Source: Promethearchaeota archaeon (GTDB taxonomy: Archaea; Asgardarchaeota; Lokiarchaeia; Sigyniarchaeales; SOKP01). Taken from it: a DNA stretch of 64,000 nt. How positions within the stretch are numbered: the first letter of the stretch is position 1; each line of letters opens with the position of its first letter. The stretch is from NCBI GenBank assembly GCA_016840165.1, contig JAEOSU010000025.1, positions 1 to 64,000 of the forward strand. The letters are read 5' to 3'. Made by a program: the position numbers and the translations under genes. Of this stretch, positions 35,994 to 45,109 are shown one piece after another. Under the pieces are notes generated by a model, which was not told where the DNA came from, made no database searches, and saw only the letters and a list, made by a program, of their open reading frames with translations.

Positions 35994-36622
35994 TTGCTCC
36001 GATTATCTCAGAATTATTGATTCAATGGATTCATTGCAACTTTACTCCAATGAAGCTAATCCTGAATCAAAGCTCCTATATTTACCTTTTTAATACATCG
36101 TATTCATCGACTAGATGTCTTGTGTATTAAAAAAACTACTCATTCCTCAACAAGATGTTAAGTATTCGAGCTTCTAGTAAACGCGTTAATTCTATTATTT
36201 TCTTTCTCGATCACTTTGGTGTAAAAAAGTCTCCAAAGTACAATACTAATTAATTGCTTTTTTGTATTTAGAATCTTTATATCTTGATATTACAGCTAGA
36301 AGCGCTTTTTTAAAAAAATTCAAACATGATTTTTAGGTTTTGTCGGTATGAAAAGAAATATACTGGGTTTCAAAAAAAGACCAGATATTAAAACGATTTA
36401 AATTATCAGATAACAACTAGTACGCTGTTTAATATGCTGTACAGTAATCTAAACCAATGCTATACTATTGTCCAATAGTAAAATGGTAATTCGACTATAT
36501 AAATGTTATTATTAAATATATTTTAAGAAGATAGTGCAGCAAAAATTGATTCTATATTTATTTTATAAGGTAACTGGCATTTATAAGAGTATAAATAGAG
36601 CTATAAACTATATTTATAAAAT
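35994..36622. other. Long non-coding stretch, no gene seen
   Basis: About 630 bases without a credible reading frame in either strand. I see no tRNA arm pattern. The sequence has short inverted pieces (for example ctattgtccaatag at 36461-36474) and TATA-like elements near 36580-36610 that should serve the next gene. It may be a degraded gene or hold an uncharacterised RNA. Confidence 0.5.
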
Positions 36623-37018
36623 ATGTCAAGTAGTCAAGAATACCTAATCAAAATTGATCTCTTTGGAATTGGTAGATTACATGGTCAAATTATACGACAT
36701 TTAGCACCCTTATCTGCTGATGCTGTGCTAGATAAATTACCATTTGTTTTAAGAGGAAGATTCAGTTTTGGTTCAAAATCCTATTGGACACTTCCAGGTA
36801 TGGAATTATATAAAGGACCAAATCCTAAATCGAGTAACATTGCTAAAAAAGGAGATTTGATATATAATCCAAAAACAGATGAATTAATTATCGTGCTAGA
36901 AGATATTAAAATGGAAAACAAGATTAATAAGATTGGTGAAATAACTGATAATCTTGAACTAATAATACACGCAAGAAATGGATTAAATACAAAAATATCA
37001 AGAAGAACTTTAGAATAA
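36623..37018 (+). CDS. Cyclophilin-like fold protein (DUF369-like)
   Basis: The product is 131 residues. The blocks 'GRLHGQIIRHLAPLSADAVLDKLPF', then SFGSKSYWTLPGMELY, then AKKGDLIYNPKTDELIIVLEDI and NKIGEI follow the layout of archaeal and bacterial cyclophilin-like proteins: a 'a..l...P.ta..i...LP' helix, a W-G barrel strand, 'GD..Y.P....l.i..G' and a final N.iG.i. Typical peptidyl-prolyl isomerase catalytic residues are not evident, so enzymatic activity is doubtful. It is preceded by clear TATA-like sequence and followed 18 bases later by a membrane protein gene. Confidence 0.68.
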   Translation: MSSSQEYLIKIDLFGIGRLHGQIIRHLAPLSADAVLDKLPFVLRGRFSFGSKSYWTLPGMELYKGPNPKSSNIAKKGDLIYNPKTDELIIVLEDIKMENKINKIGEITDNLELIIHARNGLNTKISRRTLE

Positions 37019-37036
37019 AAGAACTAGCCCAGAATT

Positions 37037-37867
37037 ATGACCGTTCCAAGAAAATTAATAATTGTATTTAGCTTTTTTTATGTGGCAGTATTCATTTACT
37101 TATTTTTATTTCTAACTATCCCTGAAATCCAAAATGCTATTATAGAAGCAAGGAGAGATATTGGCCAGGTAACTGAAGGAGGCAATTATATTTTTGCACT
37201 TTTTATATCTTTATTTATATGTTTTATTGGAAATGCAAGTATAGGTTTTCCCGTTCCCTACCCTTTTGTATTATTTTCATTTTCCAATTCAATTTATTTG
37301 AGATTTAGTTCTTTAGGATTGTTAATCGATCAGATATTACTTAGTCCTTCATTTTGGCTCGAATTAGTTGGGCTTGTTATAGCAGGAGGATTAGGAAGTG
37401 TATTAGGGGAGTTGATGGGTTTTTTAGTAGGGATTGGGGCAAAAAAAATTGCTGAGAAAAAATCCTCACCAACATTTGAAAATGTTCAAGGTTTTGGGAA
37501 ATTTGTGTTAGAACATCCTAAAAGCACGTATTTTTACATATTCTTAGCTGCTGCTCTACCTATTCCAGACGATCCACTTTGGATTGCTTTAGGAATGTCA
37601 AAAAGGAGAATTCATATTGGGAAATGTGTATTTTGGGGGTGGTTAGGTAAAAATATAACAACATTATTCTATATTTCTCTCCCTATATTAATTGTTTTAG
37701 GTTTAAATGCTACGGGAATTGAAATAGGGGATATTTCGAGCGTTATCACTGAATCCGTGATGCTTCTTATTACAATTAGCATTATGTTCTTCATACTCAG
37801 CTTTAACTGGGACAAATACCTAGAGAAGAGACGTGAACAGAAATTAAATAAGCAATCAAATTTCTGA
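37037..37867 (+). CDS. VTT/DedA-like membrane protein
   Basis: The product is 276 residues with about six hydrophobic segments. The middle has IAGGLGSVLGELMGFLVGIGAKK, followed by AAALPIPDDPLWIALGMSKRRIHIGKCVFWGWLGK. The glycine-rich re-entrant loop, the P.P.d......G and the amphipathic helix with a late G...G are typical of VTT (SNARE-associated, DedA) proteins. Some members scramble lipids. The linkage to the cyclophilin-like gene is close and in the same direction. Confidence 0.72.
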   Translation: MTVPRKLIIVFSFFYVAVFIYLFLFLTIPEIQNAIIEARRDIGQVTEGGNYIFALFISLFICFIGNASIGFPVPYPFVLFSFSNSIYLRFSSLGLLIDQILLSPSFWLELVGLVIAGGLGSVLGELMGFLVGIGAKKIAEKKSSPTFENVQGFGKFVLEHPKSTYFYIFLAAALPIPDDPLWIALGMSKRRIHIGKCVFWGWLGKNITTLFYISLPILIVLGLNATGIEIGDISSVITESVMLLITISIMFFILSFNWDKYLEKRREQKLNKQSNF

Positions 37868-37887
37868 TCAACTATTCTTGTTTTTGC

Positions 37888-38052
37888 TTATTTATTATTT
37901 TTTAAACAATTTTTACATACAAATACTACTTTCTGCTTATTTTCTGATTGCTCCGAGAAGTAGATTCGTTTGTATATAAAATCTCCGCAAACGGCGCATG
38001 GAGTTGCTGTTCTGGTCTCAGCTAAAACTGGGCCTAATTTTTCAAAAGACAT
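37888..38052 (-). CDS. Small zinc-ribbon protein
   Basis: The product is 54 residues from the ATG at 38052, too short for most gene callers. It has CAVCGDFIYKRIYF and, 24 residues on, VFVCKNCLKNNK: two CxxC knuckles that form a zinc ribbon. The spacing and the aromatic strand between them are typical of small archaeal nucleic-acid-binding ribbons. It follows the Alba-family gene on the same strand, so it may act in the same RNA or DNA context. Confidence 0.7.
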   Translation of the reverse strand: MSFEKLGPVLAETRTATPCAVCGDFIYKRIYFSEQSENKQKVVFVCKNCLKNNK

Positions 38053-38060
38053 ATTTAATA

Positions 38061-38130
38061 CTTATATCGCTTTTTCTAATGTAATTTCAATATATACTTA
38101 TATCGCTTTTTCCAATGTAATTTCAATATT
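38061..38130 (-). repeat. 36-bp tandem duplication at the 3' end of the Alba gene
   Basis: Two near-identical 34-base units lie at 38061-38094 and 38097-38130 with a 36-base period (one difference within the first 33 bases). On the minus strand both copies encode IEITLEKAI followed by a stop. The duplication therefore added a second, unused copy of the Alba C-terminus beyond the stop codon. It is a simple in-frame tandem duplication. Confidence 0.85.
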
Positions 38131-38412
38131 TGAAATTAGATCTTTATTATTTTTGCTTTTTTTTTTGTTATAATTCCTATATTGCCTCCTATTAAAAAAA
38201 GGTCGACTCCCAAGCGAAATATTAGATATTTCTACTCCAGGATACATTCTGCTCTTCAATATTTCCGCGACTTCCACTGCAGTAGATATTTCATCGCCTT
38301 CACCCTTAATCAATAAGGATTTTGTCCCACCTGAAAACGCAAATATTGCATCTTTAATTGTTTTATCTTTTTCTGACCGATTTTTTATAATGAGCGTTGT
38401 TTCATTAGTCAT
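38098..38412 (-). CDS. albA: Alba family chromatin/RNA-binding protein
   Basis: The product is 104 residues. The core IIKNRSEKDKTIKDAIFAFSGGTKSLLIKGEGDEISTAVEVAEILKSRMYPGVEISNISLGS follows the Alba pattern: a helix, a strand with basic residues, 'Ai..Av.vae..k.R..p.v.i..i.ig'. The usual acetylated Lys near the start is in a divergent context. A basic stretch (RRQYRNYNKKKSKNNKD) lies in the C-terminal loop. It binds double-stranded DNA or RNA as a dimer. It is upstream of a zinc-ribbon gene and downstream of the JAMM protease gene. Confidence 0.85.
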   Translation of the reverse strand: MTNETTLIIKNRSEKDKTIKDAIFAFSGGTKSLLIKGEGDEISTAVEVAEILKSRMYPGVEISNISLGSRPFFNRRQYRNYNKKKSKNNKDLISNIEITLEKAI

Positions 38413-38513
38413 AGGAGATCCTCATAAGAAAAGACTATTCATGTTCTTTCAAAAGAAGTCTAATTTATATTTATATAGCAATAAATAAAAAACTTATTCA
38501 TATTTCTCAGATT

Positions 38514-39740
38514 CTAATTTTTACTTTTAAGCTCAAATTTTGCGCGAGTATTCAATGAGTCCAAGATCTTATAATATTCTGAGCTGCGCGTTTCAAAATG
38601 CTCGATGATTTTTCGCTCATCGGTATCTAAATAATCATAAAGTGAAGAAATTCGCTCAATCCGTTCAGTAAATTCACTCATCATCTTATTATACCACTCA
38701 TTAGGTTTGTTTAAAAGACTTTGAATCTTTTTTTGGAATTTTCCTTTTCTAATTTCATATTTATCTCCCTCACTTTCAAGGGATTGTAGGTTTTTTTCAT
38801 ATTTCGCGATTTCATTTTCTATTTTTTCACGAAATTTTGGAATTCTAAAGCTTTTTTTAAAGAAGTCAGGATCCCACACATATAAATAGTTATCATCTTC
38901 TTCTGCTTCAATCTCATCTTTAGTAACTCTGACATCGCTTTTTGGGACTAAAATTAATCCAAAATTTCTCTGCAACTGGGCTAGAGCTTTCTTCCTAAGA
39001 ATATCATCAATATATTTAACGTCATCTAAAACTTTTTCTATTCTTTTATTGAGATCTTTTACGGTTTTTTTGACTTTCTTAGTCATTTCTTGATGTTCCA
39101 ATTCATATTCTAATTTAATAAGATCATAAGTAGAAAACATACCTTGTTCGGGATTTATTAATCGCAAACCAGCTACACCTAAATAAAAATCATCAGATAA
39201 GAACTTAGTGTGATCAAAAATTATTCCTAGAGCGAATGGATTAGGAATTTGATATCCCAGTTGAGTCATACAGTCAACAGGAGAATAAAAAAAGCCAAAT
39301 CCAGGATGCGTATGCCACCAACCAATTATAAAATCATGCTTTTTATCTTGAACGGATCTTTCATATACTGATTCATCAATTTGAGCCATATCTACGTATT
39401 GCTTATTTTCATATTTTACTCCGGCTCTATCACCCACTACCATTGGAATCGCATCTTTTATTAATACTTTTTTATTTTCTTCCACAGATCCTATTAGAAT
39501 GCCATATACTTCACGCCAATCTTTTGAAGACATCTCTTCATTCGCATATCTTAATCCATATCCTATAATTTTTCGATATGCATTAAAACTCAAGAATCCG
39601 GGTGTCTTAACTGGATCCACTCCATATTGTTTGATTAATTTAGAGCTGGCTGATAACTCCGATGATTTAATTGATTTTAATTCTACATCATTATTCTGAT
39701 TTTCTGTCTCATCCTGAGTTTTCTCTTTTTTTTTGGTCAT
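38514..39740 (-). CDS. Rpn11/CSN5-like JAMM (MPN+) metalloprotease with coiled-coil tail
   Basis: The product is 408 residues. The MPN domain (about residues 50-200) has the complete JAMM set: E77 in WREVYGILIG, H143 and H145 in WWHTHPGFGFFY, S153 and D156 in SPVD. The GWWHTHPGFG.F.S.VD stretch is close to proteasomal Rpn11, so this should be an active isopeptidase for ubiquitin-like proteins. Residues 220-400 are helical and partly coiled-coil, like the C-terminal halves of Rpn11 and CSN5. The first 30 residues are charged and probably disordered. No ubiquitin, E1 or E2 gene is in the window. Confidence 0.9.
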   Translation of the reverse strand: MTKKKEKTQDETENQNNDVELKSIKSSELSASSKLIKQYGVDPVKTPGFLSFNAYRKIIGYGLRYANEEMSSKDWREVYGILIGSVEENKKVLIKDAIPMVVGDRAGVKYENKQYVDMAQIDESVYERSVQDKKHDFIIGWWHTHPGFGFFYSPVDCMTQLGYQIPNPFALGIIFDHTKFLSDDFYLGVAGLRLINPEQGMFSTYDLIKLEYELEHQEMTKKVKKTVKDLNKRIEKVLDDVKYIDDILRKKALAQLQRNFGLILVPKSDVRVTKDEIEAEEDDNYLYVWDPDFFKKSFRIPKFREKIENEIAKYEKNLQSLESEGDKYEIRKGKFQKKIQSLLNKPNEWYNKMMSEFTERIERISSLYDYLDTDERKIIEHFETRSSEYYKILDSLNTRAKFELKSKN

Positions 39741-39845
39741 CCTATAATCAGTTGATAAAGTTACTTAACAAATTAATTATAGTGTAAAGCTTTTTATTCT
39801 TTTATAATTGTTTTATTTTAAATGAAACTCTAATTGAGGTATATT

Positions 39846-40397
39846 TTGAAGGTTATCGGTTTTTGTGGATTACCGGGTTCTGGAAAGTCTACAGCTTTAG
39901 AATCGGTTAAAACTTTAGGTGTAGTGGTAAATATGGGAGACGTAGTAAGAAATGAAGCTATGAAGAAAAAAATTGAGATAACAGATGAAAATCTTGGTCA
40001 GCTCGCGAGAAGTCTTAGAAAAGAAGGTGGTGAAGATATTATTGCTGAAAAATGTGTTCAATTAATAAAAAATACTCAATCTGAAGTAGTATTTGTAGAT
40101 GGTATAAGAAGTGTTTATGAATTAACAGTTTTTAGAAAATATTGGAAATTTCCTTTAATATTAATTGAAGCAGATGAGATTATTAGGCACCAGAGAATTA
40201 TCGAGAGAGCTCGGGAGGATGATTCGAAATCAATCGTCGATATTCAAAAAAGAGAGGAAAGAGAAATAGGTTTTGGGCTACTGGATTTAATTGAAAAAGC
40301 AGATTATATTATTAATAACAATTCAGCCATAAAAGAATTAAAAAAAAAGACAAGAAAACAAATAGAATACTTGATTAAGAATTACAGCTCTCTTTAA
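39846..40397 (+). CDS. P-loop nucleotide kinase-like protein (archaeal UPF0200 family)
   Basis: The product is 183 residues from the TTG at 39846, chosen because GAGGT ends five bases upstream and the protein then begins KVIGFCGLPGSGKST, as in relatives. Other blocks are VNMGDVVRNEA, LGQLARSLRKEGGEDIIAEKC, VFVDGIRSVYE, RAREDD and REIGFGLLDLIEKADYIINN. These define the archaeal UPF0200 family, related to dephospho-CoA and adenylate kinases. The substrate is not established. It ends four bases inside the convergent prs gene. Confidence 0.82.
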   Translation: MKVIGFCGLPGSGKSTALESVKTLGVVVNMGDVVRNEAMKKKIEITDENLGQLARSLRKEGGEDIIAEKCVQLIKNTQSEVVFVDGIRSVYELTVFRKYWKFPLILIEADEIIRHQRIIERAREDDSKSIVDIQKREEREIGFGLLDLIEKADYIINNNSAIKELKKKTRKQIEYLIKNYSSL

Positions 40398-41302
40398 TCA
40401 AATTTTAGATAATCCGCGATGGTTTTTGCCAAAGATACTTTTGCAACTTCATTATCAATCGAATCTGTTCCGATTATCTCATCCGCTCCGGCATTAAGTA
40501 TTCGAAATTTAGCTTGTTGGAGTAATAACGCGTGCGTTGCTGCCGCATATACTTTTTTTGCGCCATTTTGTTTTGCAATTTTAATTGCAGAAGCCATTGT
40601 ACCTCCTGTCGAAATTATATCATCCGCAATAACCACATCTTTTTCTTTGAGACTTAATTTTCCTGACATCAGAATTTTTCCTGTTTTAACATCTCTTTCC
40701 TTATCGAAATATTCAACGGGGATATTTTCCCCAAAATGTTTGGCGAATGCTTTTGATCTTTCGACGGCTCCTTTATCAGGTGAAATAACGACGATATCTT
40801 TAGCTCCTCGGGACTTTATATAATCAGCTAAAAGTTTCATGGAATCGATATTTACAGCTTTACAAAGGCATTCATTCACAAGCAATGGGGCATGTACGTC
40901 TACCACATATAGCTCATCAATACCAAATGAGTTTAATATTCCTATTACAACCTTGGCAAATTGAGATTCACCAGGTCGAAATATTTTATCTTGTCTTGCA
41001 TATGCTAAATAAGGTATAACGACTATAATTTTGGCGGGCGCCATCCGCTTCACCGAATCGATCATCATAAAGAGTTCAAAAAGGCGTGAATTTTGATCTC
41101 CTGTCGCATTTGGAGCGGTTGATTGGACTATTATTACCTTTTTGTCTGCGAAGATTGTTTCATCTTCAATATTTAACCGTATGTAATTTTCTCCATCGGG
41201 AAATTTCTTGAATTCGGTATTTATGCATTCAATTTCCAATTCTTTCGCGATCCGAACACCTAGTATTTGTGATGCGGGCCCGACTATAAGTATTTTTTCC
41301 AT
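40394..41302 (-). CDS. prs: Ribose-phosphate pyrophosphokinase
   Basis: The product is 302 residues from the ATG at 41302 (a GTG would add three). Motifs: RQDKIFRPGE (ATP-binding, flexible loop), DVHAPLL (metal site), SPDKGAVERSKAFA, and the PRPP-binding VVIADDIISTGGTM. It makes PRPP from ribose 5-phosphate and ATP for purine, pyrimidine, histidine and NAD synthesis. Length and loops fit archaeal class enzymes. It heads no obvious operon; a hydrolase gene lies 39 bases upstream on the same strand. Confidence 0.94.
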   Translation of the reverse strand: MEKILIVGPASQILGVRIAKELEIECINTEFKKFPDGENYIRLNIEDETIFADKKVIIVQSTAPNATGDQNSRLFELFMMIDSVKRMAPAKIIVVIPYLAYARQDKIFRPGESQFAKVVIGILNSFGIDELYVVDVHAPLLVNECLCKAVNIDSMKLLADYIKSRGAKDIVVISPDKGAVERSKAFAKHFGENIPVEYFDKERDVKTGKILMSGKLSLKEKDVVIADDIISTGGTMASAIKIAKQNGAKKVYAAATHALLLQQAKFRILNAGADEIIGTDSIDNEVAKVSLAKTIADYLKFD

Positions 41303-41349
41303 TTTTTTCACTTCTAATTAATTCACATTTTACTATATTATTACTTTTC

Positions 41350-42069
41350 TTATATTTCTTTTAAAAAACTAATAGCATGTTTAAAAATATCTTCTCGATG
41401 CCCTTTAAATGAATGTCCGCCATCCTCGTATTGCAAAACATTTTCGTTATCCAAGTCTAAAGCATCCCTAATTTGAACCAAATTTTCATATGGTATCCTG
41501 GGATCATCCTTACAATGTGCAATTAAAATCCTTTCGTTATTTTGTGGTTTTTTTTTAAGAAAATATTTTGGACTTATTTTCTCTATAATTTCCTCTGGAA
41601 ATTCAATTTTTGTGGTATGATAATCATAACGAGTGCATAATGCGATGAGTTTGTGGATTCTATTATCATTAAATCCATTTGTTAATATAATCGCACCCCC
41701 CATACTACGGCCAAATAAAAATATTTGATTATCCAGTAATCTACTTGATTGATTTGTCAATAACCAATCGATGACTATATGAATATCCGAAAAGATATTA
41801 ACAACCATTTTATCCCAACGGGAGCCAGTTTGCTTTTTTGTCTCGCCGTGGGCTCTATAATCATAAGAGAGCACGTAATAGCCTTCCTGAACAAACTTCT
41901 TCGAAAAAAACTGGACAAAATAACTTTCCCTATGATCCAAGAGTCCCGCAAGATTGATGATGAATGGTGCTTGTTGTTCTGTATCGTGTGAATAGTATAT
42001 AGACGCCTTCAGTGTGATATTATCCGCTTCTATAGGGATATCCAAATTTTCTACTATAATGTCATCCAT
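41350..42069 (-). CDS. Alpha/beta hydrolase
   Basis: The product is 239 residues. The nucleophile elbow is FLFGRSMGGAI (GxSxG), the acid is Asp in HCKDDPRIPY and the base is His in EDGGHSFKGH. An early SYDYRAHGET matches the oxyanion region of esterase and BAAT-like hydrolases. It is cytosolic, without signal peptide. The natural ester or thioester is not known. It is upstream of prs. Confidence 0.88.
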   Translation of the reverse strand: MDDIIVENLDIPIEADNITLKASIYYSHDTEQQAPFIINLAGLLDHRESYFVQFFSKKFVQEGYYVLSYDYRAHGETKKQTGSRWDKMVVNIFSDIHIVIDWLLTNQSSRLLDNQIFLFGRSMGGAIILTNGFNDNRIHKLIALCTRYDYHTTKIEFPEEIIEKISPKYFLKKKPQNNERILIAHCKDDPRIPYENLVQIRDALDLDNENVLQYEDGGHSFKGHREDIFKHAISFLKEI

Positions 42070-42135
42070 TTAAATCAATGAGATATTTATTATGCTTTTT
42101 TTGTATTTAATTAAAAATGCTATAATCGATATTTT

Positions 42136-42408
42136 TTATAAATGTTTCAGTATATGTTTTTCTAACGCTTCTTTTCTTTCAATCTCCTCTGAAGTTTTAT
42201 TATATTTACCTACGATTTCCATTACTTGTTCATTTAGAATTCTGTGTTCCGGTAAGCAAGAGCTTGATTTAAGGAATTCTTCCCCGTGTCTAAGGGCAGC
42301 AAGATTCTCAGTGATCTTCATCAGTTCTGTCGCGATAATACTATTAAGAAAAATCATATCGGAAATCATATTTTTAATATACAAAACAACCTTAATTTGG
42401 TCTGACAT
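42136..42408 (-). CDS. Small helical protein, function unknown
   Basis: The product is 90 residues, predicted to be helical bundle, with MSDQIKVVLYIKNMISDMIFLNSII at the N-terminus and a charged coil at the end (TSEEIERKEALEKHILKHL). It was chosen over a 117-residue frame on the other strand because it has an ATG, balanced charge and normal amino-acid composition. No family is recognised. It lies 66 bases upstream of the alpha/beta hydrolase on the same strand. Confidence 0.5.
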   Translation of the reverse strand: MSDQIKVVLYIKNMISDMIFLNSIIATELMKITENLAALRHGEEFLKSSSCLPEHRILNEQVMEIVGKYNKTSEEIERKEALEKHILKHL

Positions 42409-42560
42409 ACTCTTTACAATTCTTCTTAGAATTTATGTTTTTTAGGAGGCACACTAAAAATGGGTTTAAATATTATAAATTTTCAACTAAACAAAGTTTT
42501 AACTTAGATTTTTTTAACGAAATTTCCATTGAAATAATTCTCATTTTTCGTTGAAATAAG

Positions 42561-42950
42561 CTACTTTTTTGATAATTCGCCTAGAACATAAAAAATAATC
42601 AGGCAACTTCCATATGTGATAGCTATGATCAATAAATCCCTAATTGGATCGAATCCGATGATGTTTAAGAGGTACAATACCTGGAAGTAGATATAAAAAA
42701 AAATTAAAACCCCAACAGAAACAATCCAAATTAAAAGTGCTATTATCTTCGCTTTACCTTCTAAGTTATCTGGATTTTTGCTCATATAAAACACTGAAGC
42801 TACGATCGCAACGATAGCACATAAAGTAGCAAATAAAAACGGTAGAAACCAAACACCAATTCCTAAAATAACCGTTAACAATAGAATTTTTACCCAAAAA
42901 GGAGATTTAGTTATTAATTTCTCTCTCTTTGCTATATTTTCCTCTCCCAA
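42561..42950 (-). CDS. Small membrane protein, function unknown
   Basis: The product is 129 residues from a TTG. Four hydrophobic helices are visible (about residues 17-34, 35-53, 68-92 and 104-124), after a short charged N-terminus (GEENIAKREKLITK). No family, cysteine cluster or charged in-membrane motif is seen. The gap upstream is the thermosome promoter region. Confidence 0.6.
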   Translation of the reverse strand: MGEENIAKREKLITKSPFWVKILLLTVILGIGVWFLPFLFATLCAIVAIVASVFYMSKNPDNLEGKAKIIALLIWIVSVGVLIFFYIYFQVLYLLNIIGFDPIRDLLIIAITYGSCLIIFYVLGELSKK

Positions 42951-43277
42951 CTCTTCTCACTTTAACCTTTTAAATTGGATGTGAATATTTCATATATTAA
43001 TTTTGAATATCTATAAAACTTTTTGGATACGTTAAGATCACCATTTCTGCTTTAAATTATTTCTCTAATGATTATTAATTGAGAGTAGAACCTGAATGCT
43101 AATAGTATAACCAGATCTTTTCTTATAAAAATAAATTTATATTTTAAAAAATTAGCTCGATTTTAGTATGAAATTAATTTTCGTAAACTTTTTTAATTTT
43201 ATGACTTAGAGATCATTATATAAGTAAAAATTATTTTAAACTGAAAATCAAAAAATAACAAACATAAGTGATAAAAC
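42951..43277. other. Divergent intergenic region upstream of the thermosome
   Basis: This 327-base gap holds the thermosome promoter and probably the promoter of the minus-strand membrane protein. I see no ORF or RNA gene. The strongest TATA-like element for the plus strand is at 43215-43224. Confidence 0.45.
43215..43224 (+). promoter_or_regulatory. Putative TATA box of the thermosome gene
   Basis: ATTATATAAG lies about 54-63 bases before the ATG. It would give transcription start near 43247 and a leader of about 30 bases. It is preceded by GATC, a plausible but weak BRE. This is pattern-based. Confidence 0.45.
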
Positions 43278-44966
43278 ATGGCACAATTAGGTGGACAACC
43301 TATATTTATAATGAAAGAAGGCACTGAAAGGACGCGTGGTAAAGATGCGATGACTAATAATATCGCTGCCGCTAAAGTTATCGCTGAGGCTGTACGCACA
43401 TCACTAGGTCCCATGGGTATGGATAAAATGCTCGTTGACCAATTTGGTGATGTAGTCATTACGAACGATGGCGCAACTATTCTAAAAGAAATCGATGTAC
43501 AACATCCTGCCGCTAAAATGATGGTGGAAGTCGCAAAGACTCAAGACTCAGAGGTGGGCGACGGAACCACTACCAGTGTTATCCTTGCTGGAGAATTACT
43601 CAAGCGCGCAGAAAAACTCTTACAACAAAAGATTCATCCTACCGTTATAACCGAGGGATTTCGCAAGGCTGCAGAAAAAGCAGTAGAGATTCTAGAAGGA
43701 ATGTCGATTAAAAGCGGTATTGACGACTATGATGGGTTAAAGAATGCAGCTATGACTTGTATGTCAAGTAAGATTGTTTCTGAATCGAAAGATATGTTAG
43801 CTGATATCTGCATTAACGCGATTAAGTCCGTCGCAGAAAAAGATGAAAATGGTAAATGGATTGCGGATATAGAAAAAGTCCAAATCCAGAAAAAAGAAGG
43901 AAATAGTATGGATGATACCCATCTTATCAAAGGGATTATCTTAGATAAAGAAGTAGTCACCCCCGGAATGCCAAAAAGTATAACCGACGCAAAAATTCTT
44001 CTCTTACAGAGCGCTCTCGAAATCGAAAAAACCGAATTTGATAGCAAACTTCAAATTACCAGCCCCGAACAAATCCAACAGTTCTTAGACGAAGAGGAAA
44101 ATATGCTTCGAACCATGGTTCAAAAGATTGAAAAATCTGGAGCGAATGTAGTCATTTGTCAGAAAGGTATTGATGATATGGCTCAGCACTTTCTCACAAA
44201 AGCAAGCATTATGGCCATTCGACGCGTTAAAAAGTCTGATCTTGAAAAACTCTCAAAAGCAACTGGCGGAATGATTTTTAACAGTCTTGATGATGTCACA
44301 GAAGAAAAGTTAGGTTATGCCGGATTAGTAGAAGAAAGAAAGATTATGAATGATAGTTGGATTTTCATTGAAGAATGCAAAGATCCTAAATCAGTCGTAA
44401 TCTTGATTCGAGGCGGAACCGAACTTATAATTGATGAAGTTGAAAGAGCAATTCATGATGCCCTCTGTGTAGTTAGAGATGTTGTCGAAGATCAAAAAAT
44501 CGTTGGTGGCGGAGGAGCTCCCGAGTTAGAAACAGCAATTCAATTGCGAAAGTTTGCGTCAACCTTAGGTGGGCGTGAGCAATTAGCCGTCGAAGTTTTC
44601 GCTGATAGTCTAGATATTATTCCAAAAACCCTGGCTGAAAATGCTGGATTAGACCAAATCGATGTATTAATGAAGCTTAGAGCCTCACATCAAAAGGGTA
44701 ACAAGTTTGCTGGTACTAACCTCGCCACTGGAGAGGTTGTCGATAATATGATGAGTGTTGGCGTAGTCGAACCTACTGTCGTAAAGATTCAGGCCATCAA
44801 GAGCTCGACCGAGGCTACCTCTATGATCCTCAGGATAGACGATGTAATTGCAGGTGCAAAATCGGCGATGCCTCCTGGTGGACCAGGAATGGGCGGCATG
44901 GGTGGCATGGGTGGCATGGGTGGTATGCCTCCTCCGGGTATGGGCGGTTATCCCGGTATGATGTAG
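43278..44966 (+). CDS. ths: Thermosome (group II chaperonin) subunit
   Basis: The product is 562 residues. Chaperonin motifs are intact: [48 protein letters not shown] (with the ATP-hydrolysing Asp of GDGTT), and [11 protein letters not shown] near the end. The C-terminus is a Gly-Met-rich tail (repeated GGMGGM then [12 protein letters not shown]), typical of thermosome and CCT subunits. It folds proteins in the cytosol as a double-ring complex. Codons look more C- and G-rich than neighbouring genes, consistent with high expression. It is a single gene with its own T-rich terminator. Confidence 0.96.
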   Translation: MAQLGGQPIFIMKEGTERTRGKDAMTNNIAAAKVIAEAVRTSLGPMGMDKMLVDQFGDVVITNDGATILKEIDVQHPAAKMMVEVAKTQDSEVGDGTTTSVILAGELLKRAEKLLQQKIHPTVITEGFRKAAEKAVEILEGMSIKSGIDDYDGLKNAAMTCMSSKIVSESKDMLADICINAIKSVAEKDENGKWIADIEKVQIQKKEGNSMDDTHLIKGIILDKEVVTPGMPKSITDAKILLLQSALEIEKTEFDSKLQITSPEQIQQFLDEEENMLRTMVQKIEKSGANVVICQKGIDDMAQHFLTKASIMAIRRVKKSDLEKLSKATGGMIFNSLDDVTEEKLGYAGLVEERKIMNDSWIFIEECKDPKSVVILIRGGTELIIDEVERAIHDALCVVRDVVEDQKIVGGGGAPELETAIQLRKFASTLGGREQLAVEVFADSLDIIPKTLAENAGLDQIDVLMKLRASHQKGNKFAGTNLATGEVVDNMMSVGVVEPTVVKIQAIKSSTEATSMILRIDDVIAGAKSAMPPGGPGMGGMGGMGGMGGMPPPGMGGYPGMM

Positions 44967-44968
44967 AA

Positions 44969-45015
44969 TTTTCTTAATTTTTTTTATTTATTTTTTCTTT
45001 CTCTTTTTCTTTTAG
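44969..45015 (+). terminator. T-rich terminator after the thermosome
   Basis: A series of T-runs begins three bases after the stop codon without a stable hairpin. Archaeal RNA polymerase terminates on such T-tracts, and a strongly expressed gene precedes it. Confidence 0.6.
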
Positions 45016-45109
45016 CTTTATAGCAATATAACGCGTAAAAATATAGTTTTTTATTTCATATCAACTTAGTATTATCTATTCCAATGAATTGTTTGGTAAT
45101 ATAATTCCA

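Noticed and set aside
35994..36622. tRNA gene in the long gap
   Set aside because: No T-arm GTTCRA pattern with matching acceptor and anticodon stems was found; the AT content is too high for a tRNA.
38514..39740. Complete ubiquitin-conjugation operon around the JAMM protease
   Set aside because: I looked for ubiquitin-like, E1, E2 and RING frames on both sides and found none in this window.
42092..42445. Plus-strand frame of 117 codons
   Set aside because: It is rich in Ser, Ile and Phe without a protein-like pattern, and is antisense to a better-formed minus-strand frame.
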